From Endomychus coccineus (lineage: Eukaryota; Arthropoda; Insecta; Coleoptera; Endomychidae), in assembly GCA_958510875.1 (NCBI GenBank), contig OY294067.1:61392039-61456038 (forward strand): a DNA stretch of 64,000 nt, read 5' to 3'. Each line of letters opens with the position of its first letter. Within the stretch, counting starts at the first letter, position 1. The position numbers and the translations under genes were made by a program. Positions 45,060-55,883 of this stretch are shown here, piece by piece. The notes below the pieces were generated by a model. It had not been told where the DNA came from. It saw nothing but the letters and a program-made list of their open reading frames with translations, and ran no database searches.

Positions 45060-45310
45060 TACTACTTATTATATATAAATTCTCGTGAAATTGGTCACAT
45101 TAACACTTATGCTTTATATTTTAGTCTTTACGTACGTTTCGGTCTCACGACCATCATCGGAAGACTCATTACTTCAATAACCTGATTACTTGGAACTAAT
45201 TGTATTAACACAAAGCGTCCTTATCGCACCAATTTCGTTTAAATGCCAAAGTAGCCGGAACGAACAGAAACATGAAATCGGAATTATAACTGTTCGTGTA
45301 TGTTCGTTAT
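45060..45310 (-). mobile_element. PLE family B tail, minus strand
   Basis: Complement of the block at 38330-38520: on the minus strand CGTTCCGGCTAC...AATTGGTGCGATAAGGACG, TACTTCAATAACC complement, ribozyme, then GTGACC and TTCACGAGAATTTATA. Coding part absent. Confidence 0.75.
45123..45166 (-). ncRNA. Hammerhead motif, PLE family B copy 5 (core mutated)
   Basis: Closing helix AGTCTT/AAGACT and helix II GGTC/GACC are perfect, GAAA is present, but CTGATGA is CCGATGA (T to C at the second conserved base). Confidence 0.7.
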
Positions 45311-45655
45311 ATGTATACTATATTTCCTCAATAAATATCTATATTATTATCATTATTATTATTGTTCAACACCAAAATTGTACTTTATTAAAATTATTAA
45401 TCATATTCCTTTTGGGAATAAATCAAATTGTTAAGTTGGACTTATTTTTCTGAATAGCCATCAACTACCATCCACCTCGTAGTGCCTGGATTCTTGACTG
45501 TGAATTATTTTTTTTTGTGGTTTATTATCAAGCAGTTGGCGCTCAAGGCAACTCACAAGTCCAGAATCACAGGGCACATTTCACCACGAGCCCTGAGACT
45601 TATTATTACTTTAATTTGAGCTAGTTGGGCAATTAAAAACCGACGCATAGCGTTC
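45311..45655. other. No recognisable feature
   Basis: ATT microsatellite-like run near 45350 and a T-run near 45510; otherwise nothing. Confidence 0.4.
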
Positions 45656-46298
45656 TCAGTCTACGGTGTTGTATTACCATATAAGACACCCATACGCCAT
45701 AGACCAACAGCCGATGCTCAGAGGTGCCGCTTGGCACTCTCGTAAAATTAAATCAAAACTCTCACGACCTGAAGACGTTCTGCGATTGATGCAATACGGA
45801 GATGAGAGCGTCTTCCCGAATCTTCGAATCGCCATCCAAATATTAATCACGATTGCAGATTCCATTGCTAGCAGTGAAAGATCATTCATGGAATCTAAAT
45901 TATCTTCGAGCCTCCGTGGGTCAAGATCGACTAAGCGACCTTGCTTTGCTTAGCGTCGAACGGGAAGAGGTTGAGAAGGCAGATTTCAACCGTCTAATTG
46001 ATGCTTTTGCGTCAACGAAGGCGAGGAAGGTGCATTATATAACGAGCGTGTTACTCAATTTCAATAAATCAATAAACAAGTTCATAGATAGATGTTTCGT
46101 TGTTGTGTTTCTTGTTTCAAGATTTATTCACTTCAAAAAGTAATTTTAACCAATCACTTCAACTGATTCATTATATAGTACAAATTTACTATATCTCGCT
46201 TATTTAAACCGAGAAACAAATAAATTTGGTTATGAATTTTCAAAGGGGGCGCGATTACAACACGGCCACGAGCGCCATTTTTCCTAGTTACGCCACTG
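45656..46298 (+). mobile_element. hAT transposon, 3' end
   Basis: The right terminus CCTAGTTACGCCACTG (46283-46298) is the complement of CAGTGGCGTAACTAGG, a classic hAT inverted repeat. The adjoining 8 bases are CCGGTGCC. I found no matching left terminus or duplication upstream, so the 5' side is truncated or rearranged. The C-terminal transposase lies inside. Confidence 0.78.
45666..46105 (+). pseudogene. hAT transposase, dimerisation domain
   Basis: VFPNLRIAIQILITIADSIA, SSERSFMESKL, then after a shift LNYLRASVGQDRLSDLALLS, VEREEVEKADFNRLIDAFAS, TKARK. This is the hAT C-terminal dimerisation region with its SSERSF and RLxxLALLSVE signatures, of the insect ZMYM1-like type. A one-base shift near 45895 joins the two frames. 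Confidence 0.82.
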
Positions 46299-46306
46299 CC
46301 GGTGCC

Positions 46307-47160
46307 AACTCATATGCCAGGAGATATTGAGTTCGTTTTCGGAAACGAAAAATGCCATAACTACTGGAATTACCCGTTTTCAACTGTCAGGTCCATACAC
46401 TCGAGAGAGAACTATCTGGTCCGGATTAACTCCGGGAGTAGATTCAGTAAGCAAAGTCCTTTGCGCGGGTCTCGAGATAAGTAACTCCTCTGGGCGAAAC
46501 TAACAGTTGCCAATGCATAAGATCCGGTGAACTGTGCACCACATACATTTCATCACTAAAACCATGATATCGTGCCTTCTTATTCCAGTACTCTGGTCGA
46601 AATGGATTCACGGGCTTGGTAGACATATGCAATAGGCTATTTGGACGAAGCCGAACGTTGACTCGTCAAACGTTCCTGATAAAACAGGTACCACGAAGAG
46701 GTGGAATTGACTATAGCCCAGAAGGGGCAATAATATAAGTCTAGCAAGCAAGCGCCCGCAGTGGCTCCGCCTAAAGTAGTCCTGCCGGGGGTCAACAAAA
46801 GCTGCCTCTGCGTGGGTAAATGCTGCACCACATCGCTTTACTCCTAAAGTTCAGTGTCAGTGCTTTTTATCCCAGGTCTCTGGGTAATTCATTCGCTACC
46901 AGGGCAATGATATCTGGTAGGCCGAAGATAAGAGGCCGGCGGCTACTCGTGAAACTTAGTAGTTGTAAAATGACATGAACACGAGTAGGCAGGGGGAAAG
47001 GGGTCCAGATGATCCAAAAGACCGTCTCTTCTCCAAGTAAGGCGTTGGTCTCTGCCGGGCAGTAGGCGTGCTGTTGAAGTAGGAGAGGGCCCTGCGTAGC
47101 ATGTCTACAGTTTAACGACGAGAAGGCAGGGGGAGTAATCCCCCACAGTTATAATCCTGT
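46307..47160. other. GC-rich non-coding block before the LINE end
   Basis: GC-rich, CpG-containing DNA with only short overlapping frames (46302-46484, 46444-46632, 46637-46831). Because it leads straight into a LINE ORF2 end (47160-47425), it may be degenerate LINE sequence or an untranslated part of that element. No motif confirms it. Confidence 0.3.
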
Positions 47161-47425
47161 CAGGTCCATACAAGCAAATATGCCTAAAGTTGTTCTCCCT
47201 GATAAACAAGCAAATACTATGAATAACATCGATTTCGCTGCTCCGGCAGAGAAGAAAAAAGTCCTGAAAGATGAGGAAAAACAGAGAAAGTATCAAGATC
47301 TCCTGTTCGAGCTCCGCACGCTATACCCAGGTCACGAGGTCGAATTAGTGATTCTGATCATCGGTGTTTTGAGCGGAATTCGGTTTTCGCTGCGTTTGGA
47401 CTTGAAGACTACGCACAGCACACAA
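47160..47425 (+). pseudogene. LINE ORF2 C-terminal fragment
   Basis: IDFAAPAEKKKVLKDEEKQR and KYQDLLFELRTLYPGHEVEL, VILIIGVLSGIR. Several non-LTR retrotransposon groups have, after the reverse transcriptase, the pattern (V/I)DFAVP...KEDEK..KYQDLA.EL..L......V.PIVIG.LG. This frame fits it well. The rest of the frame to 47465 runs into the inverted-repeat element that begins near 47425, so the LINE was interrupted there. Confidence 0.6.
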
Positions 47426-48835
47426 TTTGACGTCCCCAAAGCTAGCAGAGCCATTTCAGGGGATTAAAAAAAAACTCATCATAATTATAGGCTATTTATA
47501 GCCCTATTATCCTAAGGAGACAGAATAGTTTACATTCAAACACATCAGACATTGCCAAAATTTCGGGCCACCCAGACCGCTGTATATTACAAGTATGGCC
47601 GTATGGAATAGGCTGTTGCCCGTTTAGTTGTTCTGTGTACCGGATTGACATTTGTAATTATTACAAAAACATCCTTAGCATTATTCATTGGTCATATTGA
47701 AAGCAATACTGTTGAAATGTCGTTTTCTCTGAAAAATATTCCATAATTTATGGTATCCTGGAATATACAATCGAATTATAGAATATTTGAATTTCAAATA
47801 TAGAACTATCCCATTCTATTGCATCATTTGTTCAGAAGGTGACAACGCCGCGCACCTTTTATGAATGGAGACTTTGTTCTGTACTATGAAATTCGACAGC
47901 CTCCGTATTTTTCGTAGTATTTCGAAGCGGTGTTGCGTTATAAGTGGTACCAAGCTTTAAATCATAGTTACAGCGTTGCCAATAGGGAGTAATCATGACT
48001 CGACGACAAAGAGGTCCGTTGGTTCTCTCCGTCATACTTCATGTAATCATTGCGACAAGTCAAATGTAGTTTTATGATTGAGGTGTTTCGTCTCCTTAGG
48101 ATAATAGGTCTATGGACACAACTATAAATTTCAGGCACAATTAAAAACAAAAAACAATCGAGGCTCTGCTGGCTTAAGATAATCTAGCAGAGCCACCTGA
48201 AAATTTCCATTTGAGGAAAATAATTCGAATCCCGAAATTATAGACACCTTATAGGCTCTTCAATTATGACAAGAAAAATTCATTTTATCCTAGTAAACTG
48301 AGTGTTCCTCCTGTGGCCTTGGTTGAGATGAACTGTAAGTCAGCTTGAGGTCATAAAATTCCATGAAAATAGGAAAAGTTACAAAGGAATTATAGGTTAC
48401 TTATAGGCTTTTTTTTTTGACATAACTACTAATTTTCAGGCACAATTTTTCTTGAGCATATGCTCTGCTGACCTAAGATAAGCTAGCAGAGCCACCTAAA
48501 AATTCACATTTGAGGAAAGTTATTTGTTGTTAATTTTTGTAAAAACTGTTCCAATATTTTAAGTAAGATTTTTCAATGTGATAATAGTTAAACACTTTCA
48601 TATTTCTCGTCTTTTTCGTAGAATCGGTCAAGAGACTACGAATATGGAACAAATTTCTACATAGCGCTCCTAGCTTATATAAAGCCAGCAGAGCCTCGGC
48701 TTCAAAAAGTTGTGCATGAAAATTTGTAGTTGTGTCCAAAAAAAGTCTATAAACAGCCTATAATTCCTATGAAACCATTTTCTATTCTCTTGAAATTTTA
48801 TGATCTCATGCTCACCTATAGTTCATCTCAACCGA

Positions 48836-49552
48836 GGGTTCATCCACAACTCATTCTTTCCGTCTTTCCACGGCGCATGAACTTATCAGAAGCTTTTTTT
48901 TTAACTCAATCTGACGATGTCCGACGTGAAAAACCGGTTTTGACCATTTGTACCATTTTCTTTGGACCATTTGCGATGATCAAAAAGTGTTCGATTTTAG
49001 TTCCTTCAATTTGTATCATAATTAACTACTCAAGGCAATTTTTTTCTCCGAACTCTAATTAAAAACTCCAAAAAGCTAATTCTATCACACAATATTATTG
49101 TATGAATACAAATACTTAATTTTAGAATGATGAAAATAAACAGGTGAGATGAAATTAATAGTGGGCTTCAAGTTCTCTGAACCCAATAGTAATGGGTGCA
49201 GGAATACGAATATGCGGAACAAAATATTGAAAATGTACTAATTGATATTAATAATTTATCAAATATATGAAAATAAAGTTGGAAATGCACTACAAATAAA
49301 CACACTACTGAATAATATACTAGAAAAATATTTCAAAATAAACTTTTATTACGAAAATAAAAGAAAACACAACCAATATGTTTCGCCACCTTCTTCAGGT
49401 GAACATTGGTACTTAAACTTACAACGGTATTAGTAGCTATTTACACATCAAGAGAAAATGACCAAAGGGATGATTTAATCATTAATATTGCAGATTGGTC
49501 ACAGCTAAATCTAGGATTACAAGAGTTGTTTAATGTTAAGATTAAGGGATTA
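48836..49552. repeat. 717-bp duplicated block, copy 1
   Basis: Nearly identical to 52331-53046. It begins inside the right arm of the 51.2-52.5 kb foldback element (GGGTTCATCCACAACTC) and continues through AT-rich DNA into a PLE family C tail with the complement of CTGAAGAAGGTGGCGAAAC (49379-49397). Confidence 0.92.
49371..49405 (-). ncRNA. PLE family C hammerhead-like motif (collapsed helix II)
   Basis: Minus strand CACCTGAAGAAGGTGGCGAA then ACATATTGG. CTGAAGA and GAAA are kept, but only GGTGGC separates them, too short for a normal helix II. Adjacent tail matches 6080-6180. Confidence 0.35.
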
Positions 49553-49999
49553 GCGCTCCTAGCTTATATAAAGCCAGCAGAGCCTCGGCTTCAGAAAGTT
49601 CTGCATGAAAATTTGTAGTTGTGTCCAGAAAAAGTCTACAAGCAGCCTATAATTCCTATGTAACGATTTTCTATTCTCTTGAAATTTTATGATCTCATGC
49701 TCACCTATAGTTCATCTCAACCGAGGCCTTAGAAGGAACACACAGTTTGCTAGGAGAAAATAAAATTTTTCTTGTCATATTTGAAGAGCCAATGAAGTGT
49801 CTATAATAGTGGCATCTGAATTATTTCCCACAAACGGAAATTTTTAGGTGGCTCTGCTAGTTTATCTTAAGCCAGCAGAGCCTCGGTTTTTTTTGTTTTT
49901 AATTGTGCCTAAAAATTTATAGTTGTGTCCGAAAAAAACGTATAATTAGCCTATAATTATGAGGCATTCTTCTGAAATGACTCTGCTAGCTTTGAGGAC

Positions 50000-50470
50000 G
50001 TCACGATTCGAGAACCTGAAGCTACTCACCGACCGGGGTAGAAGTAGCTTCGGTAAACTGATTAGGTTATTCTGGCGCGATGGCTGCGATGTCGTCGGCG
50101 TGCAGCAACCCCGATCAGGTATTATTGTAGAAAAAGTATTGATAATCAATACCTTTTCTGATACATGTTCCTTTCAATTTATTAAATACTTATTAATCAA
50201 AACAGGTATAGCTGCAAGGGTATTGGTCCGGCTCGCTTCAACTAAAAATTCTCATATTTGTATTCATAAGACTCAAGTTGAAGGGATAATTACAAATACA
50301 TGTTTTCTTTGATATAAATAATGATGGATGTGAAAGGTGGAATGTTACATTTTCTAGAAGATCCATGAGTGGATATCAAAAAGCGAAGGATTATATTCAG
50401 CTTATAAATTTTAATTCTAGTTGATTACAATGAGAGTTGAAACTCAACCCTAAAGCGAAAGGCGACCCTT
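50000..50470. other. No recognisable feature
   Basis: Frames on both strands at about 49946-50312 overlap; the first ~110 bases are GC-richer. Nothing identifiable. Confidence 0.35.
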
Positions 50471-50885
50471 ATTTTTTCCGTATATTTAAGCTGCGTATGT
50501 ATTCCTTAGTCCCTGAGCCCCAATAATTCACAGTATTTTTCTCTAATTCCGGAGTGTTGAAATTATATATTAATAGAGGCTATTCCATTTGCATGCAAGG
50601 TCCCCTTACGGTCACACATAGCAATAAGAAGAGCGGCTTTCGTAATGGATCCATTACTGAGCGGTAGCCGGTCAACAGTTAGTCTGATATGATTACATTC
50701 GGGAGATGCAGGTTTATACGGCCCTCGCGTGGCCGACTGAGGTTGAGTCCTTCGCTACGGGTCACCAGGTGACGATTTGTCACATCTCCAAGGCGGCGAA
50801 CAAGCTAACGCCATCACGGGCACTCACTAGAGGATTATGCTAACCTAGCCATTTCCAAGGCTAATTCTAACAACACAAGATTTCA
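50471..50885. other. GC-rich unidentified block
   Basis: Contains words such as GGCGGCGAACAAGCTAACGC and TACGGCCCTCGCGTGG and no long frame. It could be a LINE 5' UTR or part of an unrecognised element. Confidence 0.3.
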
Positions 50886-51174
50886 CGTATACAAACTTTC
50901 CAACAAAATTACTACAATTATCAAGTTGCCTTGCGTTACGTTATGTTTAATGCGTGTATCATGTATTTCAATTAGGGGGCTTTTATGTATAATATGAAGT
51001 ACGATTTATCATTATATGATATTCCCGTGAAATCTGATCAATTGAAATATGATTATTCATGCCACAACTAGTTGAAGCAACTTTTGAGTTGTTCGAAAAA
51101 TTTCAATACTTATCTGTTTACTTGACATTATTGGTGTGATAGAATTAGCGAAAAATTTCGGTAATCTTAACATA

Positions 51175-52545
51175 ATTCTGAGTTCGGAGATTTTTTAATT
51201 GCCTTAAGTAGATAATTATGATACAAATTGAAGGAACTAAAATCGAACACTTTTTGATCATCGCAAATGGTAGCGTCGGACATCGTCAAATTGAGTTGAA
51301 GAAAAAGCTTTTGATAAGCTCATTCGCTGTAAAAATACGGAAGAAATGAGTTGCGAATGAATCCGACTGGTACAGCGGTGACCCCGCAAATTGCGAAACA
51401 CCATGATTTTGCTCGAAATTTCGAAAAGTCATAACTCCTGTTGTTTTGAAGATTAAGAGCTGGAATTTTGGGACGTTGTAGCTTTTGTAACCACCGAATA
51501 CCACACAGAATTTCAGCAAGATCGCAAGTATACTTTTTGCAAATCGCATCCTAATGCAAAAAAAAACAAATGGCCTTAAAAAAGTTGTGGTGCGGTAACG
51601 CGCTATTTTCTTACGGGATCGTCATGAAAAATAATGAAAAAATTCGAAAAGTGACATTGATAAAACGTATTTAGTACATATTGTACTAAAAAATTCAATG
51701 TAAGTAGTAATATACGAAATTGCTCTTACTTATAGCATGTAAAACATTACAAAATATTTTGTTACTTATGTAATTATTCTATTGTTGGAGAGTAATGGTA
51801 ATTCTATAATTTACAATAGGATGGGAGTAATTATCAATACAGAATGATATTATTGAATGGTAGTACGGATTGAAGAAAAAACATCGATTTTCGAGCAAGG
51901 GTTCCCGAGATATTGTTGTTTTTTACGAGTCTAGCGCGGCGGCTCTCCCTTCCCCGCGCGCCTTACAACCAAGCGCACGAAACGCCATTATTCAAAATAA
52001 TTTTCCTAGCAACTTTCACGAAAGATAAGAGGTTGGAAATTTAGTAAGTTGTTCATTAACTATTGAGGGAGATGTAAAAAAAATAGCGCGTTACCGCACC
52101 ACAACTTTTTTTAGGGTCATTTTACAAAAGTGCTTTCTTTTGCGTTAAGCTGCGGTTTGCAAGATGAATACATCCGATATTGCTGAAATTTTGTGTGGTA
52201 CTTGGTGGGCCCCACAAAAGCTACAACCTATTGGAATTTCAGCTCTTAATCCTTAAAAGTTATGAATTTTTGAAATTTCGAACAAAATCGATGGCTTATT
52301 GCAATCTGCGGGGTCACTGCTGGAGCAATCGGGTTCATCCACAACTCATTCTTTCCGTCTTTCCACGGCGCATGAACTTATCAGAAGCTTTTTTTTAACT
52401 CAATCTGACGATGTCCGACGTGAAAAACCGGTTTTGACCATTTTTACCATTTTCTTTGGACCATTTGCGATGATCAAAAAGTGTTCGATTTTAGTTCCTT
52501 CAATTTGTATCATGATTAACTACTCAAGGCAATTTTTTTCTCCGA
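51175..52545. mobile_element. Foldback element with ~450-bp arms
   Basis: The left arm (about 51175-51615) is the reverse complement of 52085-52545. GATACAAATTGAAGGAACTA near 51219 pairs with its complement near 52490, and AAGTTGTGGTGCGGTAACGC near 51581 with its complement near 52100. The spacer holds a GC-rich core at 51930-51990 (GAGTCTAGCGCGGCGGC). No coding sequence. Frames in the arms (51286-51549, 52180-52398) are by-products. Confidence 0.78.
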
Positions 52546-53046
52546 ACTCCAATTAAAAACTCCAAAAAGCTAATTCTATCACACAATATTATTGTATGAA
52601 TACAAATACTTAATTTTAGAATGATGAAAATAAACAGGTGAGATGAAATTAATAGTGGGCTTCAAGTTCTCTGAACCTAATAGTAATGGGTTCAGGAATA
52701 CGAATATGCGGAACAAAATATTGAAAATGTACTAATTGATATTAATAATTTATCAAATATATGAAAATAAAGTTGGAAATGCACTACAAATAAACACACT
52801 ACTGAATAATATACTAGAAAAATATTTCAAAATAAACTTTTATTACGATAATAAAAGAAAACACAACCAATATGTTTCGCCACCTTCTTCAGGTGAACTT
52901 TGGTACTTAAACTTACAACGGTATTAGTAGCTATTTACACATCATGAGAAAATGACCAAAGGGATGATTTATTCATTAATATTCCAGATTGGTCACAGCT
53001 GAATCTAGGATTACAAGAGTTGTTTAATGTTAAGATTAAGGGATTA
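52331..53046. repeat. 717-bp duplicated block, copy 2
   Basis: See 48836-49552. Because this copy is continuous with the foldback arm and its other arm lies 1 kb to the left, this is probably the original location. Confidence 0.92.
52865..52899 (-). ncRNA. PLE family C hammerhead-like motif, duplicate
   Basis: Same sequence as 49371-49405, carried along by the duplication. Confidence 0.35.
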
Positions 53047-53209
53047 AAATCAAGTAATTAGTTGGCGACAGGTTGTTTCTATGAAAATAGATTTAGGAGC
53101 GAATATAATGAAAAATCTACCTGATTATTATCTAGAAGATTACTGTTCTTATATCCACTAATTTCTGTGTATTTTGAGATATATAAAAGACTATCTTCAA
53201 TAAACTATA

Positions 53210-53885
53210 AGCGAGTTCACACTGTGGATACATTATAACACTATAAATAAGAAATATTCACCCTTATCTAGTGAGAATACTCTTAATGTACTGAGGACCT
53301 TCCAGTCATCTTCAGAGTAAACTAAATAATAAGCCAAAATGTGTCTGTTTAAATATTATTTGAGGAGATTAATGCACACAAAAATTGCCTTCAGCTAATT
53401 CTCATCTAAATTACCTATATATCTGTTTTAAAAGTGATGAATTTTCTTGAGTAATGGTGTGATCTATATTCAAAATATGTTCCGCTAACGATGATTTTTC
53501 AACATTATTTTTTTTATATGTGCAAAATGTTCCTCAAACCTAGTTAGAATATTCCTTTTACTTTGATCCCATAACATTTTAAACACGACTCACTATCGAT
53601 TTTGAAAATCCCGGATTTGTCGAAGTCGAAAACTTAATCAGAGGTGTTGCCTGAACGGTTTTTTAGCCTGTTTTCACATCTATAAGCTGGTTGTATTGCA
53701 AATTTTGGATACAAATTATGGAATTCATCAAATACTAAAGGATGATAAGTGAAACTTTTGGAATATATTGAAGTATTTGAAGGTAATATTTCTAATTTGG
53801 TTAGTTGGTTGCGTTCCAGTTTTCTTCTTTGTTCAGAAGTTAAATTATTAATCAAAGATTTGTCGAAACCATTGTTCAACGCTGT
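53210..53885 (-). mobile_element. Penelope-like element, family A, 3' part (minus strand)
   Basis: On the minus strand: linker frame 53634-53879 (NNGFDKSLINNLTSEQRRKL, TYHPLVFDEFHNLYPKF, AYRCENRLKN). Shifted frames then read DKSGIFKID-SESCLKCY (start of GIY-YIG), TRFEEHF-like text and AEHILNIDHTI. Tail and ribozyme relic follow at 53289-53319. Order and content are those of a PLE 3' end. Confidence 0.78.
53289..53319 (-). ncRNA. Hammerhead relic, PLE family A copy 2
   Basis: TACT and AGTA closing strands and CTGAAGA remain. The segment from helix II to GAAA has collapsed (GACTGGAAGG), so it is inactive. Confidence 0.5.
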
Positions 53886-54049
53886 TTCTCAACGTGATTT
53901 AGCTGGCTCAAGGTGACGTTCAATAATCTATGAACAAGACTATTAAATGTAACTATCATATATTTAAATGGTGTAGCTGAATCAGCCGAAGTATACCTAT
54001 TTGTTTGAGTGGGTTTTCTGTATATGTCAAATTGATTACTATCTTCTAT

Positions 54050-54480
54050 AATGTTAATGTCAACAAGATCAAATCGATCGTGAGTCGTGTTTGAAATTCT
54101 ATGCGGATCACACTAGGAGGAACATTATGACTCGGTATAAAGAACATTTAGCCTTAGCCCAAATAAAGAAAAATAATGGAGAAAAATCAGTTTTAGCAGA
54201 ACATATTTTGTTTATCATTTTTGATAAAGAGGACGGAAAAATGTTTAGGCAATTTGAAAGGAATGGAGATGTATAAGCTTAAAAGCAATTTATTGGATTC
54301 CGATTTAACTTCATCTGAGGGTAACCCCTTGTGGGCATTATTATACCCAAATAGTATTCAAACAGGCACATTTCGATATATATTATTTAGTTTACTCTGA
54401 TGATGGCTACTTGATAGCCAAAGGGTTCTCAGAACCTTAAGAGTATGTTTAGGGAATACAGGTGAATATTTCCTATAACT
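54050..54480 (+). mobile_element. Penelope-like element, family A, 3' part (plus strand)
   Basis: GIY-YIG region FKID-ESCLKFYADHTRRNIM, TRYKEHLALAQIKKNNGEKS, VLAEHI (frame 54091-54276). In this copy YIGQTRR has become YADHTRR, so the YIG catalytic half is lost. A tail follows, with a ribozyme relic at 54393-54434. It lies opposite to the copy at 53210-53885, tail outward. Confidence 0.78.
54393..54434 (+). ncRNA. Hammerhead relic, PLE family A copy 3
   Basis: TACT, CTGATGA, T, GGCTA/TAGCC helix II with a 4-base loop, then AAAGGG where GAAAGG is expected. Closing strand CTCAGAAC is also altered. Helix II is the best preserved of the family. Confidence 0.55.
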
Positions 54481-54659
54481 CCTCAAATGTTCACCCTCTC
54501 AACTCGAGAAAGACCTACAACTTTGACCCACATAAAATATTGGGCAAGATACACAAATTAACATATATACTCTCCAGATTTCACTTCTTTTTCTGACTTA
54601 TCTTCATTATTTTTCAAACGTTTACCTAGTGTGTTAGTACTGTTGAAAGAAGTAGTTTA

Positions 54660-55000
54660 ATTCATATAGGTTCACAATCAACATTTTTCGAAAATATGTA
54701 ATGGTTCTATAATTTTCCGATTTATTGAGATTTAGAGGAACATTCCTTTTATAGTAATATTATATTTCTTCATTTTCAACATACTATCTATCAGATCCTG
54801 GTCGAAATTATTGTTAATTGATATCTGGTTTATAATATTCAACTTCTTTTGTGGGCTATACGTTTTCAAAAAGGGTAAAATATTATAAGTTTATAAATGA
54901 AGAATCATCCTGTATAATATCTCTTTTTCGAATTTCATAGATATATTTAATAGATGGGATAAAACACCATTACTACGTTTTCATATCACTTATATCATAG
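54660..55000 (-). pseudogene. PLE family A linker fragment
   Basis: On the minus strand NNNFDQDLIDSMLKMKKYNI aligns with NNGFDKSLINNLTSEQRRKL of 53634-53879, and INYIYEIRKRDI with DSSFINL upstream belongs to the preceding part. Decayed. Confidence 0.55.
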
Positions 55001-55072
55001 AACACTATTATTATGACTATAATAAACTGTAAAAGGGTTCACAATGTTTGATATACTATAACTAAAGTGAGG

Positions 55073-55403
55073 GGGCCAGGTAGCTCAGTGGTAGAAGCAT
55101 CGATCTTCTAATCACTGTGGCTGCCGGTCGCGGGTTCGAATCCAGCGACTGCGGAATTTTTCCGATGGCCCGAGAAAGTGGTGCGGCTAGATACAATGGG
55201 CTGTCAAGCTCAAGTGTCATCGTGACTGCCCTGGTTGCAGGATCGAGCCTACCACACGAGGTGGAGTGTTTAGTGGGTATATCTGAGGTGATTAATTTTG
55301 GGACTCAGGGACTCCCACACTACCTTATGGGATGTTACAGGACCATAAGGTGCCCATAAAGGGTTTCAACCACCTTGCACCCAAAAAAAAAAATAAAAAA
55401 AAA
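55073..55403 (+). mobile_element. tRNA-derived SINE
   Basis: Flanked by TAACTAAAGTGAGG at 55059-55072 and 55404-55417, a perfect 14-bp target duplication. The head has an RNA polymerase III promoter: A box TAGCTCAGTGGTAG (about 55081) and B box GGGTTCGAATCC (about 55132). ATCTTCTAATC in anticodon-loop position suggests derivation from tRNA-Arg(UCU). A ~200-bp tRNA-unrelated body follows, then a long A-rich tail from about 55382. The tail and the intact duplication mean a fairly young insertion. Confidence 0.93.
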
Positions 55404-55883
55404 TAACTAAAGTGAGGCATTTATGAAATTTTCATATTTGGCATATTTTTCATATTATATGAAATTTTTCCTAATTTTTCATATTTTTAACTATTTTTTA
55501 ATTTTCAGCATATCTGTAACAATTTTATAAACAATTCCTTCATATACAATTTAACCAAAACATTTTATTGTTCTTGCCAGTAAAGTAAATTTAAAAGCTC
55601 TCTATTTGTGTTGCTTGACTGGTTTTGCATGTAGCCAGGTATAATTTTAAGAAAAGAACAATTACTGGTAAATCCCAATAATATTGTTGATGTTCAAAAT
55701 ATTCACTTAATCCGGAAGTAGGTACTAAGAATTAATTACCTGACACCGTTGAGGTTCATTTATTTGTTGCCAAACTGAGGTCGCGAGGAGGGGCATAATT
55801 ATTAAAAGTTTTCTTTAGAGTTTTGTCGACAATTTTAGAGTTAATTTAAATTTTGATTATGAAGTGTGCCAGTGTGTCTATTT

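Larger units (their letters stand above)
48662..49726. repeat. A-B-A arrangement: 175-bp flanks around a 717-bp block
   Basis: TAGCGCTCCTAGCTTATATA to CAACCGAGG occurs at 48662-48837 and again at 49551-49726 with few changes. Between them is the 717-bp block 48836-49552, which also occurs at 52331-53046. The second flank starts exactly where the block ends. Confidence 0.85.
47425..49997. mobile_element. Complex foldback element with AGCAGAGCC hairpins
   Basis: The outer ends TGACGTCCCCAAAGCTAGCA (47421) and its complement (to about 49998) are inverted, with CATTTCAG following on each side. Inside, the words GGCTCTGCTAG and TTAAGCCAGCAGAGCC recur at about 48152, 48466, 48685, 49573 and 49851 in both orientations. 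A smaller inverted pair (CCTATTATCCTAAGGAGAC at 47503 and complement to about 48110) could be a MITE nested in the left part. No target duplication was identified for the outer ends. Confidence 0.6.

Noticed and set aside
51286..51549. 87-codon frame on the minus strand, repeated as 52180-52398 on the plus strand
   Set aside because: Both are the two arms of one foldback element and carry no domain; the similarity reflects the inverted repeat.
55076..55150. Functional tRNA gene
   Set aside because: A and B boxes are present, but the acceptor arms do not pair and the unit continues into a SINE body and A-rich tail with a target duplication.
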